Shown here: piece by piece, positions 9,618-17,592 of the stretch
Position numbering within the stretch: the first letter of the stretch is position 1
Layout: every line of letters begins with the position of its first letter
Assembly (NCBI RefSeq): GCF_005049105.1
Contig: NZ_SUKA01000001.1
Location: forward strand, 124,001 to 188,000
Source of the DNA: Sphingobacterium alkalisoli
Lineage (GTDB): Bacteria > Bacteroidota > Bacteroidia > Sphingobacteriales > Sphingobacteriaceae
DNA: 64,000 nucleotides
Direction: 5' to 3'
Notes under the pieces: model-generated
Told to the model about the DNA's origin: nothing
Seen by the model: the letters and a program-made list of their open reading frames with translations, nothing else
Database searches by the model: none
Program-made: the position numbers and the translations under genes

Positions 9618-11477
9618 TTAATTCATATGAATCATTAAAACACTTATATCCGAGGGAGAAACCCCCGATATTCTAGAGGCTTGACCAAGTGTGCGGGGCT
9701 TTACTTTAAATAATTTTTCACGGGCTTCAATAGACAGGGAAGTTAAAGATGAATAATCAAAGTCGGGATTTATTTCTTTATCCTCCATTTTTTTCATTTT
9801 ATTAACAATTTCCATTTCTTTTTCAAAATAACTTTCATATTTTATTTTAATTTCAGCTTGTTCAATCGTTACTTCATCGAATGAATTGAGAAAGAGTTGA
9901 AATTCTGTATCAGCCTGGGCTATATCCAATATGCCCACTTGGGGTCTCGTTAGTATATTAAATAGACGCGATGTTTGGCTTAGCTTGGTTGATCCTAGTT
10001 TTTCAAGTATAGGGTTTATTCGATCAGGTGTTACATTTTTTTGTTTCATGTACTTCACGATGGCGTCAGAATTTTCGATTTTATCTTTAACCATTTGTTG
10101 CCTTTCATCAGATACTAAGCCAAGTTGATGTGCTAGAGGTGTTAGTCTAATATCTGCATTATCTTGTCTAAGCAATAATCTATGTTCCGCTCTTGAAGTG
10201 AACATACGGTAAGGCTCCTCTGTACCCTTTGTTACTAGATCATCGATTAATACGCCGATATAGGATTCAGATCTTTTTAAGATCAGTTCGTGTAAATCAT
10301 TCACACGTTGATGTGCATTTACGCCAGCGACAAAACCTTGTGCTGCGGCTTCTTCATAGCCGGTGGTTCCATTAATTTGACCAGCGAAGAATAATTTTTT
10401 TATGCGTTGGGTTTCCAGTGTAAGATCGAGTTGCATAGGAGGGAAATAGTCATACTCTATGGCGTAGCCTGGTCTATACATCTTAGCTCGTTCAAATCCG
10501 GGAATCAACTGCAGTGCTTTTAACTGTATATCTTCGGGGAGAGAGGTAGAAAATCCATTGACGTAAATTTCTACAGTTTTAAAACCTTCTGGTTCTACGA
10601 ATATTTGATGTCGTTCTCTTTCTGCAAATCTGTTAATTTTATCTTCTATGGAAGGGCAGTAGCGAGGACCAAGACCTTTAATTCTTCCGGTGAACATTGG
10701 AGATTTTTCAAAACCGGTCTTAAGTACTTCGTGCACTTTTTCGTTGGTATACGTAATCCAGCAGCAACGTTGTTCGGAGGGTATCTCTACGTTTGCATAG
10801 GAAAATTTACCTTTTTTTTCATCCCCCCATTGTTCTTCCATAACGGAGTAGTTTAAACTTCTACCATCTATTCTAGGTGGGGTACCTGTTTTCATGCGGC
10901 CGGATTCGAAGCCAAGGGATACCAATTGTTCGGTAAGGCCTGTCGCAGATTTTTCACCCGTTCTACCTCCACCAAATTTCTTTTCTCCGATATGGATAAG
11001 ACCATTTAAGAAAGTCCCGTTGGTTAGTACCACAGCGTCGGATTCAATACGGATACCTAGCGAGGTGATAACGCCCTTGGCCTGTCCATTTTCTACTATA
11101 ACTTCTTTCACTGTATCCTGCCACATATCCAAATTAGATATGGATTCTAATTGTAATCTCCATTCTTCCGCAAAACGCATTCTATCATTTTGGGTTCGAG
11201 GGCTCCACATCGCCGGACCTTTAGACTTATTAAGCATACGAAATTGAATCGTAGATTTATCAGCAATAATACCTGTATAACCTCCCATTGCATCTATTTC
11301 ACGTACTATTTGTCCTTTAGCAACGCCACCAATAGCTGGATTACAGCTCATTTGAGCGATTACACCCATATTCATTGTAATTAATAAAGTGGATGAACCC
11401 AAATTTGCTGCTGCTGCTGCTGCTTCACATCCGGCATGTCCAGCACCTACGACAATAACATTATATTTTTTAAACAT
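9618..11477 (-). CDS. mnmG: tRNA uridine 5-carboxymethylaminomethyl modification enzyme, FAD subunit
   Basis: With MnmE it installs the cmnm5 group on wobble U34 of certain tRNAs. 619 aa, usual length. N-terminal FAD site [12 protein letters not shown] at about residue 9, then [12 protein letters not shown]; the family signature [27 protein letters not shown]; and the C-terminal helical MnmE/tRNA-binding domain with E-A-R-E-K-L and A-S-R-I-S-G-V-S. In many bacteria this gene (formerly gidA) lies near oriC. Two parS-like sites lie immediately upstream of its start. Confidence 0.97.
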   Translation of the reverse strand: MFKKYNVIVVGAGHAGCEAAAAAANLGSSTLLITMNMGVIAQMSCNPAIGGVAKGQIVREIDAMGGYTGIIADKSTIQFRMLNKSKGPAMWSPRTQNDRMRFAEEWRLQLESISNLDMWQDTVKEVIVENGQAKGVITSLGIRIESDAVVLTNGTFLNGLIHIGEKKFGGGRTGEKSATGLTEQLVSLGFESGRMKTGTPPRIDGRSLNYSVMEEQWGDEKKGKFSYANVEIPSEQRCCWITYTNEKVHEVLKTGFEKSPMFTGRIKGLGPRYCPSIEDKINRFAERERHQIFVEPEGFKTVEIYVNGFSTSLPEDIQLKALQLIPGFERAKMYRPGYAIEYDYFPPMQLDLTLETQRIKKLFFAGQINGTTGYEEAAAQGFVAGVNAHQRVNDLHELILKRSESYIGVLIDDLVTKGTEEPYRMFTSRAEHRLLLRQDNADIRLTPLAHQLGLVSDERQQMVKDKIENSDAIVKYMKQKNVTPDRINPILEKLGSTKLSQTSRLFNILTRPQVGILDIAQADTEFQLFLNSFDEVTIEQAEIKIKYESYFEKEMEIVNKMKKMEDKEINPDFDYSSLTSLSIEAREKLFKVKPRTLGQASRISGVSPSDISVLMIHMN

Positions 11478-11490
11478 ATTTTAATTTTGA

Positions 11491-11506
11491 TGTTTCACGT
11501 GAAACA
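11491..11506. promoter_or_regulatory. parS-like centromere site 1
   Basis: TGTTTCACGTGAAACA, a perfect 16-bp palindrome identical to the consensus chromosomal parS bound by ParB. It lies 13 bp upstream of the mnmG start, in a 53-bp gap. parB/parA are not in the window, so use as a centromere is inferred from the sequence alone. Confidence 0.88.
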
Positions 11507-11514
11507 AATTCAGG

Positions 11515-11530
11515 TGTTTCACGTGAAACT
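11515..11530. promoter_or_regulatory. parS-like centromere site 2
   Basis: TGTTTCACGTGAAACT, one mismatch (last base) from the parS consensus, starting 24 bp after the first site. It abuts the stop codon of the ABC-F gene. The pair fills most of the mnmG/ABC-F gap, which argues for selection rather than chance. Confidence 0.85.
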
Positions 11531-13399
11531 TTACATGTACTCTGCTAATTCTAGCCAACGCTCGGTTTTTTTATCAAGCGATAATTTTAGATTTTCAATT
11601 TCTATTGCTATCTCAGCTAACTTAATATGGTCGGTCATTTCAGATAATAAGTTAGTTTTATTAGCAATGCTATCTTCTGTTTTTAATATTTCGGTTTCTA
11701 AATTTTCGTATTCTTTTATTTCTTTATAATTTAATTTTCTTTTTTGAAAATTTTCAATAGGAGGTGGGAGAGCCGGAATAGCTTTGTTCTTAATAAGAGC
11801 CTTTTCCTCTTTTATTTTTTGTTCTTGCTCCAGTTTGAAATCTGCATAGTTGCCATTATAAATGGTAACAACACCTTCACCATCGAATATAAAAAGCTGT
11901 TCTGTTAATTTATCGATTAAATATCTGTCATGTGATACCAGTACGAGTACTCCAGGGAAATTAATTAGAAACTCTTCTAATACATTTAGGGTATCTATAT
12001 CGAGATCATTAGATGGCTCATCTAAAATAAGAAAATTAGGATTCGCCATGAGCACTCTCATAAGATGAAGTCGTTTTTTTTCTCCTCCGCTTAGCTTACT
12101 TACCATGCCAAATTGCTTTTCAGGAGGGAAAAGAAATAAGGTTAATAACTGAGATGCGGTAAGCGTGTCCCCATTTGCCATTTGTATATATTCCGCAATG
12201 TTTTTTACAACATCTAGAACACGTTCACCTTCGTTAAATTGGAGGCCACTTTGTTTGTAATATCCAAACTTTGTTGTTTCTCCTATCTCGATCTTTCCAT
12301 TATCTGGCATTATCTCATTTGTGACGAGATTTAAAAATGTGCTCTTTCCAGATCCATTTTTACCAGCTAATCCAATACGATCGCCCTTCTTGAAAATATA
12401 GCTAAAATTGGATATAATGTCTCTATCGTTATAGATTTTGTTTATATTTTCGATCTCGAGAATTTTTGATCCTTGACGGGAAACTTTAACACTTAGGCTT
12501 ACTTTGTCGTTTTGGCGAGGACCTTTAGATTTATCTTCCAAATCATAGAATGCCTCTATCCGCGCTTTGGATTTCGTTCCACGGGCTTGAGGTTGTCTTC
12601 TCATCCACTCTAGTTCTTTTCGCAACAGATTTCGTGCTTTTTCTGCAGAAACCACATCATTGTATTCCCGTTCAGATTTCTTTTCTAGGTAATAAGCGTA
12701 ATTACCTTTATAGATGAAAAGTTGTCCTTTGTCTAACTCTCGGATTTCTGAAGAAATGTTATCCAAAAAATAACGGTCGTGTGAAACGGTTAATACTGTT
12801 TTATTCCCTGTTGTTAATAGTTTTTCAAGCCATTCGATGGTTTCTATATCCAAATGATTGGTTGGCTCATCTAAAATGTATACATCTGGCTCATCAATTA
12901 ATAATTTAGCCAATGAAAGACGTTTTTTCTGTCCACCAGATAAATTATCTATTTTTTGATCAAAATTGGAAATTTGTAGTCTATTAAGAATAGTCTTAAT
13001 ATTGTGTTCATACTCCCATGCATTTAAAGAAGTTAGTCTATCCGTAATATCAGCTAGTTTATCGTTGTCAATATCCTCACTATCAATTAATTGTTCATAT
13101 TCTTTTATTAATTGTTGCTGTTCGTTGTCGGCACTATATATAAAATCATTGATTGTATTCAATCTAGAAAAATTTGGTTCCTGAGGAAGATAACCTATGC
13201 GGATTCCTTTCTCTTTTACTACCTTTCCTTGATTCGGGGGAAGTGTTTCAGCGAGGATTTTTAAAAGAGTAGATTTCCCTGTGCCATTTATACCTACCAA
13301 AGCCACCCGTTCTCCTCGCTGTAGCGCAAAATGCAAATCTTTAAAAAGCCATTTGTCATTAAAAGAATGACTTACCTGTTCTGTACCTAATATACTCAC
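11531..13399 (-). CDS. ABC-F family ATP-binding protein (Uup-like)
   Basis: Cytoplasmic tandem ATPase of the ABC-F type; family members act on the ribosome rather than in transport. 622 aa with two nucleotide-binding domains: Walker A G-I-N-G-T-G-K-S-T and signature L-S-G-G-Q-K-K-R with I-L-D-E-P-T-N-H-L-D, then G-K-N-G-S-G-K-S-T, L-S-G-G-E-K-K-R, I-L-D-E-P-S-N-D-L-D. A charged linker with R-R-Q-P-Q-A-R-G-T-K-S-K-A-R separates them, and the C-terminal 80 residues look coiled-coil, as in Uup. No membrane segments. The start is GTG at 13397-13399 (no ATG fits before the first Walker A); it overlaps the remnant upstream by 4 bp. Confidence 0.93.
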   Translation of the reverse strand: MSILGTEQVSHSFNDKWLFKDLHFALQRGERVALVGINGTGKSTLLKILAETLPPNQGKVVKEKGIRIGYLPQEPNFSRLNTINDFIYSADNEQQQLIKEYEQLIDSEDIDNDKLADITDRLTSLNAWEYEHNIKTILNRLQISNFDQKIDNLSGGQKKRLSLAKLLIDEPDVYILDEPTNHLDIETIEWLEKLLTTGNKTVLTVSHDRYFLDNISSEIRELDKGQLFIYKGNYAYYLEKKSEREYNDVVSAEKARNLLRKELEWMRRQPQARGTKSKARIEAFYDLEDKSKGPRQNDKVSLSVKVSRQGSKILEIENINKIYNDRDIISNFSYIFKKGDRIGLAGKNGSGKSTFLNLVTNEIMPDNGKIEIGETTKFGYYKQSGLQFNEGERVLDVVKNIAEYIQMANGDTLTASQLLTLFLFPPEKQFGMVSKLSGGEKKRLHLMRVLMANPNFLILDEPSNDLDIDTLNVLEEFLINFPGVLVLVSHDRYLIDKLTEQLFIFDGEGVVTIYNGNYADFKLEQEQKIKEEKALIKNKAIPALPPPIENFQKRKLNYKEIKEYENLETEILKTEDSIANKTNLLSEMTDHIKLAEIAIEIENLKLSLDKKTERWLELAEYM

Positions 13400-13800
13400 G
13401 CTATTTTTTTTATTTCTTCTGTTTTATAAATATAAATTCGTTTGCTCGAAAAAGTAGCAACATGTACTATCGTCAAAATAACTAGGAGGGAATCGAAGTT
13501 GCGTAGATTTTTAAACCTACTAACTGATAACATATCTGCTAGCCTATGAATAATAGCTGCGATTTTTTCTAAAAACCTCTTGTCGATTCTATTTCCGTTG
13601 AACAAAGAAGGGCGGAAAAATTTTATACTTTCAACTTCCTCTGCCATTAAATCTCGGTCTGTTTTTCCCTTCATTTGTGATTAGAAATTTTTAGAATCGG
13701 GATTGGCTAAGTATATACTAATCCGTTGGTTCGCAATACCAATACGCAATATTTTCTCGCAGACATACTTCTCCACAACAAAAGTAATGAAATATTCTTT
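13396..13800 (-). pseudogene. Decayed NAD(P)-binding oxidoreductase (HTATIP2/TIP30-like SDR) remnant
   Basis: An in-frame reading runs from after a stop at 13801-13803 down to 13396, broken by a TAA at 13681-13683. Before that stop the frame reads ...S-I-Y-L-A-N-P-D-S-K-N-F, after it S-Q-M-K-G-K-T-D-R-D-L, then F-F-R-P-S-L-F-N-G-N-R. This resembles the atypical short-chain dehydrogenase family whose members read roughly ...N-F-Y-x-Q-x-K-G-x-x-E-x-x-L...R-P-S-L-L-L-G-x-R. The last residues (I-Y-K-T-E-E-I-K-K-I-A) also fit the family C-terminus, while the region before them looks scrambled or deleted and the N-terminal Rossmann half is missing. The 92-codon open stretch 13396-13674 is unlikely to be a separate gene. 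Family assignment is from memory of conserved motifs. Confidence 0.6.
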
Positions 13801-13847
13801 TTAAGAGTGGAAAATAGTAGGAGAGACTATGTTTTTACAAATACCTG

Positions 13848-14234
13848 TTAATTATATCTGAAATCAGCTATTAAATTGAATCGGGGAATATCAACATGAA
13901 TAATAGCAGAATCAACTTCACGAACCATCGTATAAAAGCCTTCCATATAGCCCATATCACTTTTTAAATTACAACCCGAGACATATTGATGAGTATCTCC
14001 TGGTGCTAACGTGGGTTGTTCACCTACAACTCCTTCGCCATCAACTTTTTTATGTGCACCAATAGAATCGAAAATCTCCCAATGTCTGCTGAGTAATTGA
14101 GCCGTATGATCACTCGCATTTTCGATCGTGATCCGATAAGCAAACATGAAATGCATATTATTAGGATTAGAATATTCAGGCTGATAGATGCATTCTACAG
14201 AAACTTTTATTCCAGACGTCGTTTGCGTAATCAT
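13848..14234 (-). CDS. apaG: ApaG family protein
   Basis: 128 aa single-domain beta-sandwich (DUF525) protein. Family hallmarks are I-T-I-E-N near residue 32, L-L-S-R-H-W-E-I-F-D, the phosphate-binding-like G-E-G-V-V-G-E-Q-P-T-L, and Y-V-S-G-C-x-L...G-Y-M-E-G-F-Y. Its biochemical role is unclear; enterobacterial apaG is linked to cobalt/magnesium phenotypes. It is 104 bp downstream of the luciferase-like gene, with a hairpin between them, so probably has its own promoter. Confidence 0.93.
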   Translation of the reverse strand: MITQTTSGIKVSVECIYQPEYSNPNNMHFMFAYRITIENASDHTAQLLSRHWEIFDSIGAHKKVDGEGVVGEQPTLAPGDTHQYVSGCNLKSDMGYMEGFYTMVREVDSAIIHVDIPRFNLIADFRYN

Positions 14235-14293
14235 ATTTAATTCAAAAATAATAACTTACGGGGACTTTTCATAGTGGTTCTGTAAACAAACAG

Positions 14294-14337
14294 AACAAAT
14301 CTGCAGATTCGTAGGTTCGCAAACCTGCAGATTTGTT
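14294..14337 (-). terminator. Hairpin just after the luciferase-like gene
   Basis: Arms AACAAATCTGCAG (14294-14306) and CTGCAGATTTGTT (14325-14337) are perfect complements, and the loop contains a second AGGTT/AACCT pairing. It starts one base past the stop of the leftward oxidoreductase gene. The downstream strand is T-rich but not a clean T tract. The double palindrome could instead be a REP-type repeat. Confidence 0.55.
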
Positions 14338-14338
14338 T

Positions 14339-15376
14339 CTAAACTTTACTTGCTTCACGTACTTTCGGCGCAATCTTATTCCCGTATATTTCAATCGCTT
14401 TCATCATATTTTTATGAGATGGACTACCTACGTCCATATGTGCGGAAAAACGGGTTAAATTAAATGTTTCTTTCACGCGGAGAATTTTATCTATCGCTTC
14501 ATTTGAATCCCCTACAATTAAATGACCATGTGAAGATCGTCCGAAGTCAAATTGTGAGCGCTGGTAAGGGGGCCAACCCCGAGTAGCACCTATTCTATCC
14601 ATTTGAGCAGAATAAACGGGATAATATTGGTTAGCTACTGTCTGGCTGTCGTCACCGAAAAAGGCGTGCATGTGGACACCAACCTGAAATTTAGACATAT
14701 CATTGCCATTATCAGTGTAGGCCTGTTCATACAATTCAAATAGTGGTTTGAATTGTTCCCAATTTCCACCTATAATGGCAAACATTACGGGGAGACCTAA
14801 TTTACCTGCTCGGATAACAGAGGATGTAGTTCCTCCAACGGCTACCCAAATTGGTAAATGATTGTTGGTAGCGCGGGGTAATACCTCCTGATTAATTAAT
14901 GATTTACGAAATTTACCAGTCCAATTAATCGGGTTTTGGGTATTTATTTTTAGAAGGAGATCTAATTTTTCTTCGAAAAGCTCACTGTAATCTTTAAGGT
15001 CATACCCGAATAAAGGGAACGATTCAATAAAGGAACCTCGTCCGGCCATTAGTTCAGCCCGACCGTTTGAAAGCAGATCTACTGTAGCAAAATCTTGATA
15101 GAGTTTTACAGGATCCGTAGAACTCAACACAGAAACGGCACTACCTAGTTTTATGTTTTTGGTAACAGTCGAGGCTGCTGCTAAAATAATTTCAGGCGAA
15201 GCAACAGCATAGTCCGGTCTATGATGCTCCCCCATTCCAAAGAAATCTAAACCAACTTCATCCATTAACTTGATTTCTTCAATAATTTCTTGAAGACGTT
15301 GTTGAGTAGATTGGATTACTCCTGTTTTGGGATCTATTTGCAGATCTCCAAACATCCCTATTCCTAATTCTAACAT
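14339..15376 (-). CDS. LLM-class flavin-dependent oxidoreductase (bacterial luciferase-like)
   Basis: 345 aa TIM-barrel flavin monooxygenase-type protein. N-terminal L-E-L-G-I-G-M-F-G-D and the M-G-E-H-H-R-P-D-Y motif around 48 are typical of the LLM subgroup (compare E-H-H in luciferase alpha). It also has L-G-S-A-V-S-V-L-S-S-T-D-P-V near 95 and G-R-G-S-F-I-E-S-F near 130. Probably uses FMNH2 or F420-like flavin; the substrate is unknown. A single gene with its own hairpin terminator. Confidence 0.9.
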   Translation of the reverse strand: MLELGIGMFGDLQIDPKTGVIQSTQQRLQEIIEEIKLMDEVGLDFFGMGEHHRPDYAVASPEIILAAASTVTKNIKLGSAVSVLSSTDPVKLYQDFATVDLLSNGRAELMAGRGSFIESFPLFGYDLKDYSELFEEKLDLLLKINTQNPINWTGKFRKSLINQEVLPRATNNHLPIWVAVGGTTSSVIRAGKLGLPVMFAIIGGNWEQFKPLFELYEQAYTDNGNDMSKFQVGVHMHAFFGDDSQTVANQYYPVYSAQMDRIGATRGWPPYQRSQFDFGRSSHGHLIVGDSNEAIDKILRVKETFNLTRFSAHMDVGSPSHKNMMKAIEIYGNKIAPKVREASKV

Positions 15377-15508
15377 AATTTTTTCTCCTTTATGAAAACA
15401 AAGGTACTACCGGAATCTCTAATAAATCTTGAACTAGATTAATAATTTTAGAATTTCAACTTTTTTGCTTTTGCTAGGATACAGGAAGGATTTATTTTCG
15501 ATATTAAC

Positions 15509-15596
15509 AAGGATATAAGAGGGATATTATAGGGGGTTAACAGGGGTTTAATAGGGGTATTGTCACTATGATATCACTATAATTATCATTTAAAAG
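15509..15596. repeat. 11-bp phased tandem repeats upstream of the DUF6266 gene
   Basis: Five consecutive 11-bp units start at 15509, 15520, 15531, 15542 and 15553: AAGGATATAAG, AGGGATATTAT, AGGGGGTTAAC, AGGGGTTTAAT, AGGGGTATTGT (rough consensus AGGGGTATTAT). They are followed in the same phase by CACTATGATAT and CACTATAATTA (15564, 15575). They lie 70-160 bp upstream of the next gene's start, in a 289-bp gap that otherwise shows only AT-rich DNA. Near-helical spacing suggests protein binding along one face, or a bent promoter region. Confidence 0.65.
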
Positions 15597-15665
15597 TAGA
15601 TTAAATAGATGACAAATAGCGAAATTATGCCTAACTTTAACAGACAACTAACCCAATAAAGAATT

Positions 15666-16304
15666 ATGGCAATACAAAAAGATGGACCAAACGGAGCTTT
15701 TATCGGAAAAGTAGGCAGCGTTTTCGGATACGTAATGAACGGACAAAATATTATTCGGGGTGCAAGAAAGAAAAAAAAGAGGAAACCGAGTGAAGCGGAA
15801 TTACTAAATCGAAAGAAGATGAAGGTTGCCGGGGAATTTATGAGCATGATATACCACGCAGTACGGTATGGCTATAAAGACATAGCACCCAAGGGGAGCC
15901 GTGTAGGCCCAGTGCAAATGGCACAATCGCATGTGTTAAAAGAATGTATGGAATTAAATGATCGACAGGAACCTTTTGTAAACCCAGAGAAGCTATTGGT
16001 TTTTCGGGGAAAATTATCGTCCCCTCAGGAATGTGTGGTTGAACAAGATGGTGATAGCTTAAAATTCCGTTGGCGGATTAACTCCGCGTATAATGATTCT
16101 TCTTATAAATTCAATGTATTCATTTACGAAATTGGTGTTGAAGCAGATATAAAGATTGCTATAGTCGACGCAAATTTGGGCCAGTGCACAGTACCTTTTC
16201 CGTTGTTGAAGAAAAGCAAAAGTCCTGTACATGTTTATGCGGGTTTTGTGGATGTGTTTGAGGGCGTGCTATCCGATTCGGTTTATCTTGGTGTGGTAGG
16301 GTAA
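15666..16304 (+). CDS. DUF6266 family protein
   Basis: 212 aa protein of unknown function found in Bacteroidota, often in many copies. The N-terminus has the family look: M-A-I-Q-K-D-G-P-N-G-A-F-I-G-K-V-G-S-V, then a basic stretch G-A-R-K-K-K-K-R-K-P-S. The rest seems beta-rich, with two short Ig-like halves. No signal peptide. The start is the ATG at 15666, after a short unstructured leader. Its stop codon directly abuts that of miaE on the other strand. A role in phage or DNA interaction is only a guess from the basic N-terminus. Confidence 0.8.
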   Translation: MAIQKDGPNGAFIGKVGSVFGYVMNGQNIIRGARKKKKRKPSEAELLNRKKMKVAGEFMSMIYHAVRYGYKDIAPKGSRVGPVQMAQSHVLKECMELNDRQEPFVNPEKLLVFRGKLSSPQECVVEQDGDSLKFRWRINSAYNDSSYKFNVFIYEIGVEADIKIAIVDANLGQCTVPFPLLKKSKSPVHVYAGFVDVFEGVLSDSVYLGVVG

Positions 16305-16310
16305 TTACCC
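16299..16310. other. Palindrome at abutting convergent stop codons
   Basis: GGGTAATTACCC is a 12-bp palindrome centred exactly on the junction of the two stop codons: TAA at 16302-16304 on + and TAA at 16305-16307 on -. There is no spacer between the convergent genes. Confidence 0.7.
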
Positions 16311-16892
16311 GTGTATGTGTTCCTTATTTCCATAGGATTGAATAAGTTGCCCTTCAAAGTCTAGCCATTCTTTCCATCGCTTATCAACATCCACATCAAT
16401 CGTATATTTGCGCGCAAAATTTAAAAATGTGGTGTAGTGGTTAGCTTCAGAGACCATGAGATCATAATAGAACTTGGCCAAGGTTTCATCTTTTAAATTT
16501 TGAGTCAGGACCCGAAAACGCTCACAGCTTCGTGCTTCGATCATGGCGGCAAATAACAATCTATCAATGAAAGCTTGATTGCGCGATCCATCTTTCTTCG
16601 AAAACTTCATCAGTCGACCAACATAGTCATCCTTACGTTCACGGCCTAAGGTATAGCCTTTTTCTTTGATGATGTCGATTACCATCTTAAAATGTTCCAT
16701 TTCTTCAATGGCTATTGCTGTCAGCTCATGTACCAAATCTTCGTATTCCGAATTCTGAGTGATCAACGAAATAGCATTCGATGCTGCCTTTTGCTCACAC
16801 CAAGCGTGATCGGTTAATATTTCTTCTAAATTTGATTCCGCAATATTCGCCCAACGAGGATCTGTTAATAGTTTTAAACCAAGCATAGTCAA
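16305..16892 (-). CDS. miaE: tRNA-(ms2io6A)-hydroxylase (MiaE-like)
   Basis: Non-haem diiron monooxygenase that hydroxylates the isopentenyl side chain of ms2i6A37 in tRNA. 195 aa, ferritin-like four-helix bundle. Candidate iron ligands: E in C-E-Q-K-A-A (about 33), E-E-M-E-H-F (68-73), E-A-R-S-C-E-R-F (118-125) and E-A-N-H-Y (150-154). miaA, which adds the isopentenyl group, lies at 25.2-26.1 kb in the same window; miaB was not seen. The methionine at residue 3 is an alternative start. Confidence 0.9.
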   Translation of the reverse strand: MTMLGLKLLTDPRWANIAESNLEEILTDHAWCEQKAASNAISLITQNSEYEDLVHELTAIAIEEMEHFKMVIDIIKEKGYTLGRERKDDYVGRLMKFSKKDGSRNQAFIDRLLFAAMIEARSCERFRVLTQNLKDETLAKFYYDLMVSEANHYTTFLNFARKYTIDVDVDKRWKEWLDFEGQLIQSYGNKEHIHG

Positions 16893-16955
16893 TCGATTTC
16901 TAAATCCAAACTTAGATAAAGTTATTTTATATGCAAAATAATATAGAAGAACTAA

Positions 16956-17585
16956 TTAAATCACCCCCTCTAAATCAAAACCATGTTCCTTCAGAACGTC
17001 TTGTGGCACACCATTCCATACCCCCGGTATATTACCCACATATCCAATGTCTTTTACACCCATCTGACTAGTGAAAAAACCCGAGGCTGTTAGGTTTCGC
17101 AATAGTGTGAAGAAAGCAACCCCTTGCTGCACCTCCGGATTTGCCTTACTCGGATAGGCAATCTCATCCAATAATGCAAATTGCTCCTCCTGTTTACATT
17201 CAATGAAAACGTTATTATATTTCTTTTGAGATCGTACGTCTAACCATTTCAGACCGCCTCGCATTGGTATTTGGCCCTCTGGAAGATCTTTTACCATAAA
17301 CTCAATAAAATCAGGGACGCCTGCCTCGGAAGCAGAACCCGAAATATCATCTTTTGGTATAATAAAATCAACCAGCAATGTGATGGTAGCAAATTCGTGC
17401 TTGCTGAAGAATGTTTGCTCCGTAATTTGGATATTTCGGGCATGCTCAAAGTCTTGAACACCCGGTAATTTATCTGCAAGTTTAAGTTTGGCAGTATCTA
17501 TCTTTTTATTATTACAGGAATTGGCAATAATTCCTGATCCTGCGGCTAAAAACCCCAGTGCTTTTAAAGTGTCTCTTCTATTCAT
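16956..17585 (-). CDS. Gluconate 2-dehydrogenase subunit 3 family protein (small subunit)
   Basis: 209 aa. The N-terminus N-R-R-D-T-L-K followed by a hydrophobic stretch is a Tat-type signal, ending in I-I-A-N-S-C, which may also be lipidated. The body matches the gluconate_2-dh3 family: D-F-I-I-P-K-D-D near 88, then G-V-P-D-F-I-E-F-M-V, and C-terminal repeats of G-Y-x-G-N-x-P-G. In the known three-component enzymes this subunit carries the flavoprotein across the membrane through Tat. It lies 7 bp after the GMC oxidoreductase gene in one operon. Confidence 0.88.
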   Translation of the reverse strand: MNRRDTLKALGFLAAGSGIIANSCNNKKIDTAKLKLADKLPGVQDFEHARNIQITEQTFFSKHEFATITLLVDFIIPKDDISGSASEAGVPDFIEFMVKDLPEGQIPMRGGLKWLDVRSQKKYNNVFIECKQEEQFALLDEIAYPSKANPEVQQGVAFFTLLRNLTASGFFTSQMGVKDIGYVGNIPGVWNGVPQDVLKEHGFDLEGVI

Positions 17586-17592
17586 GATGCCG

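Noticed and set aside
11436..11729. 97-codon rightward open stretch across the parS sites
   Set aside because: It reads through the parS palindromes and the ABC-F gene in antisense; a shadow frame.
13396..13674. 92-residue protein as an independent gene
   Set aside because: The same frame continues upstream through a stop with family-like residues, so it is better explained as part of a pseudogene.
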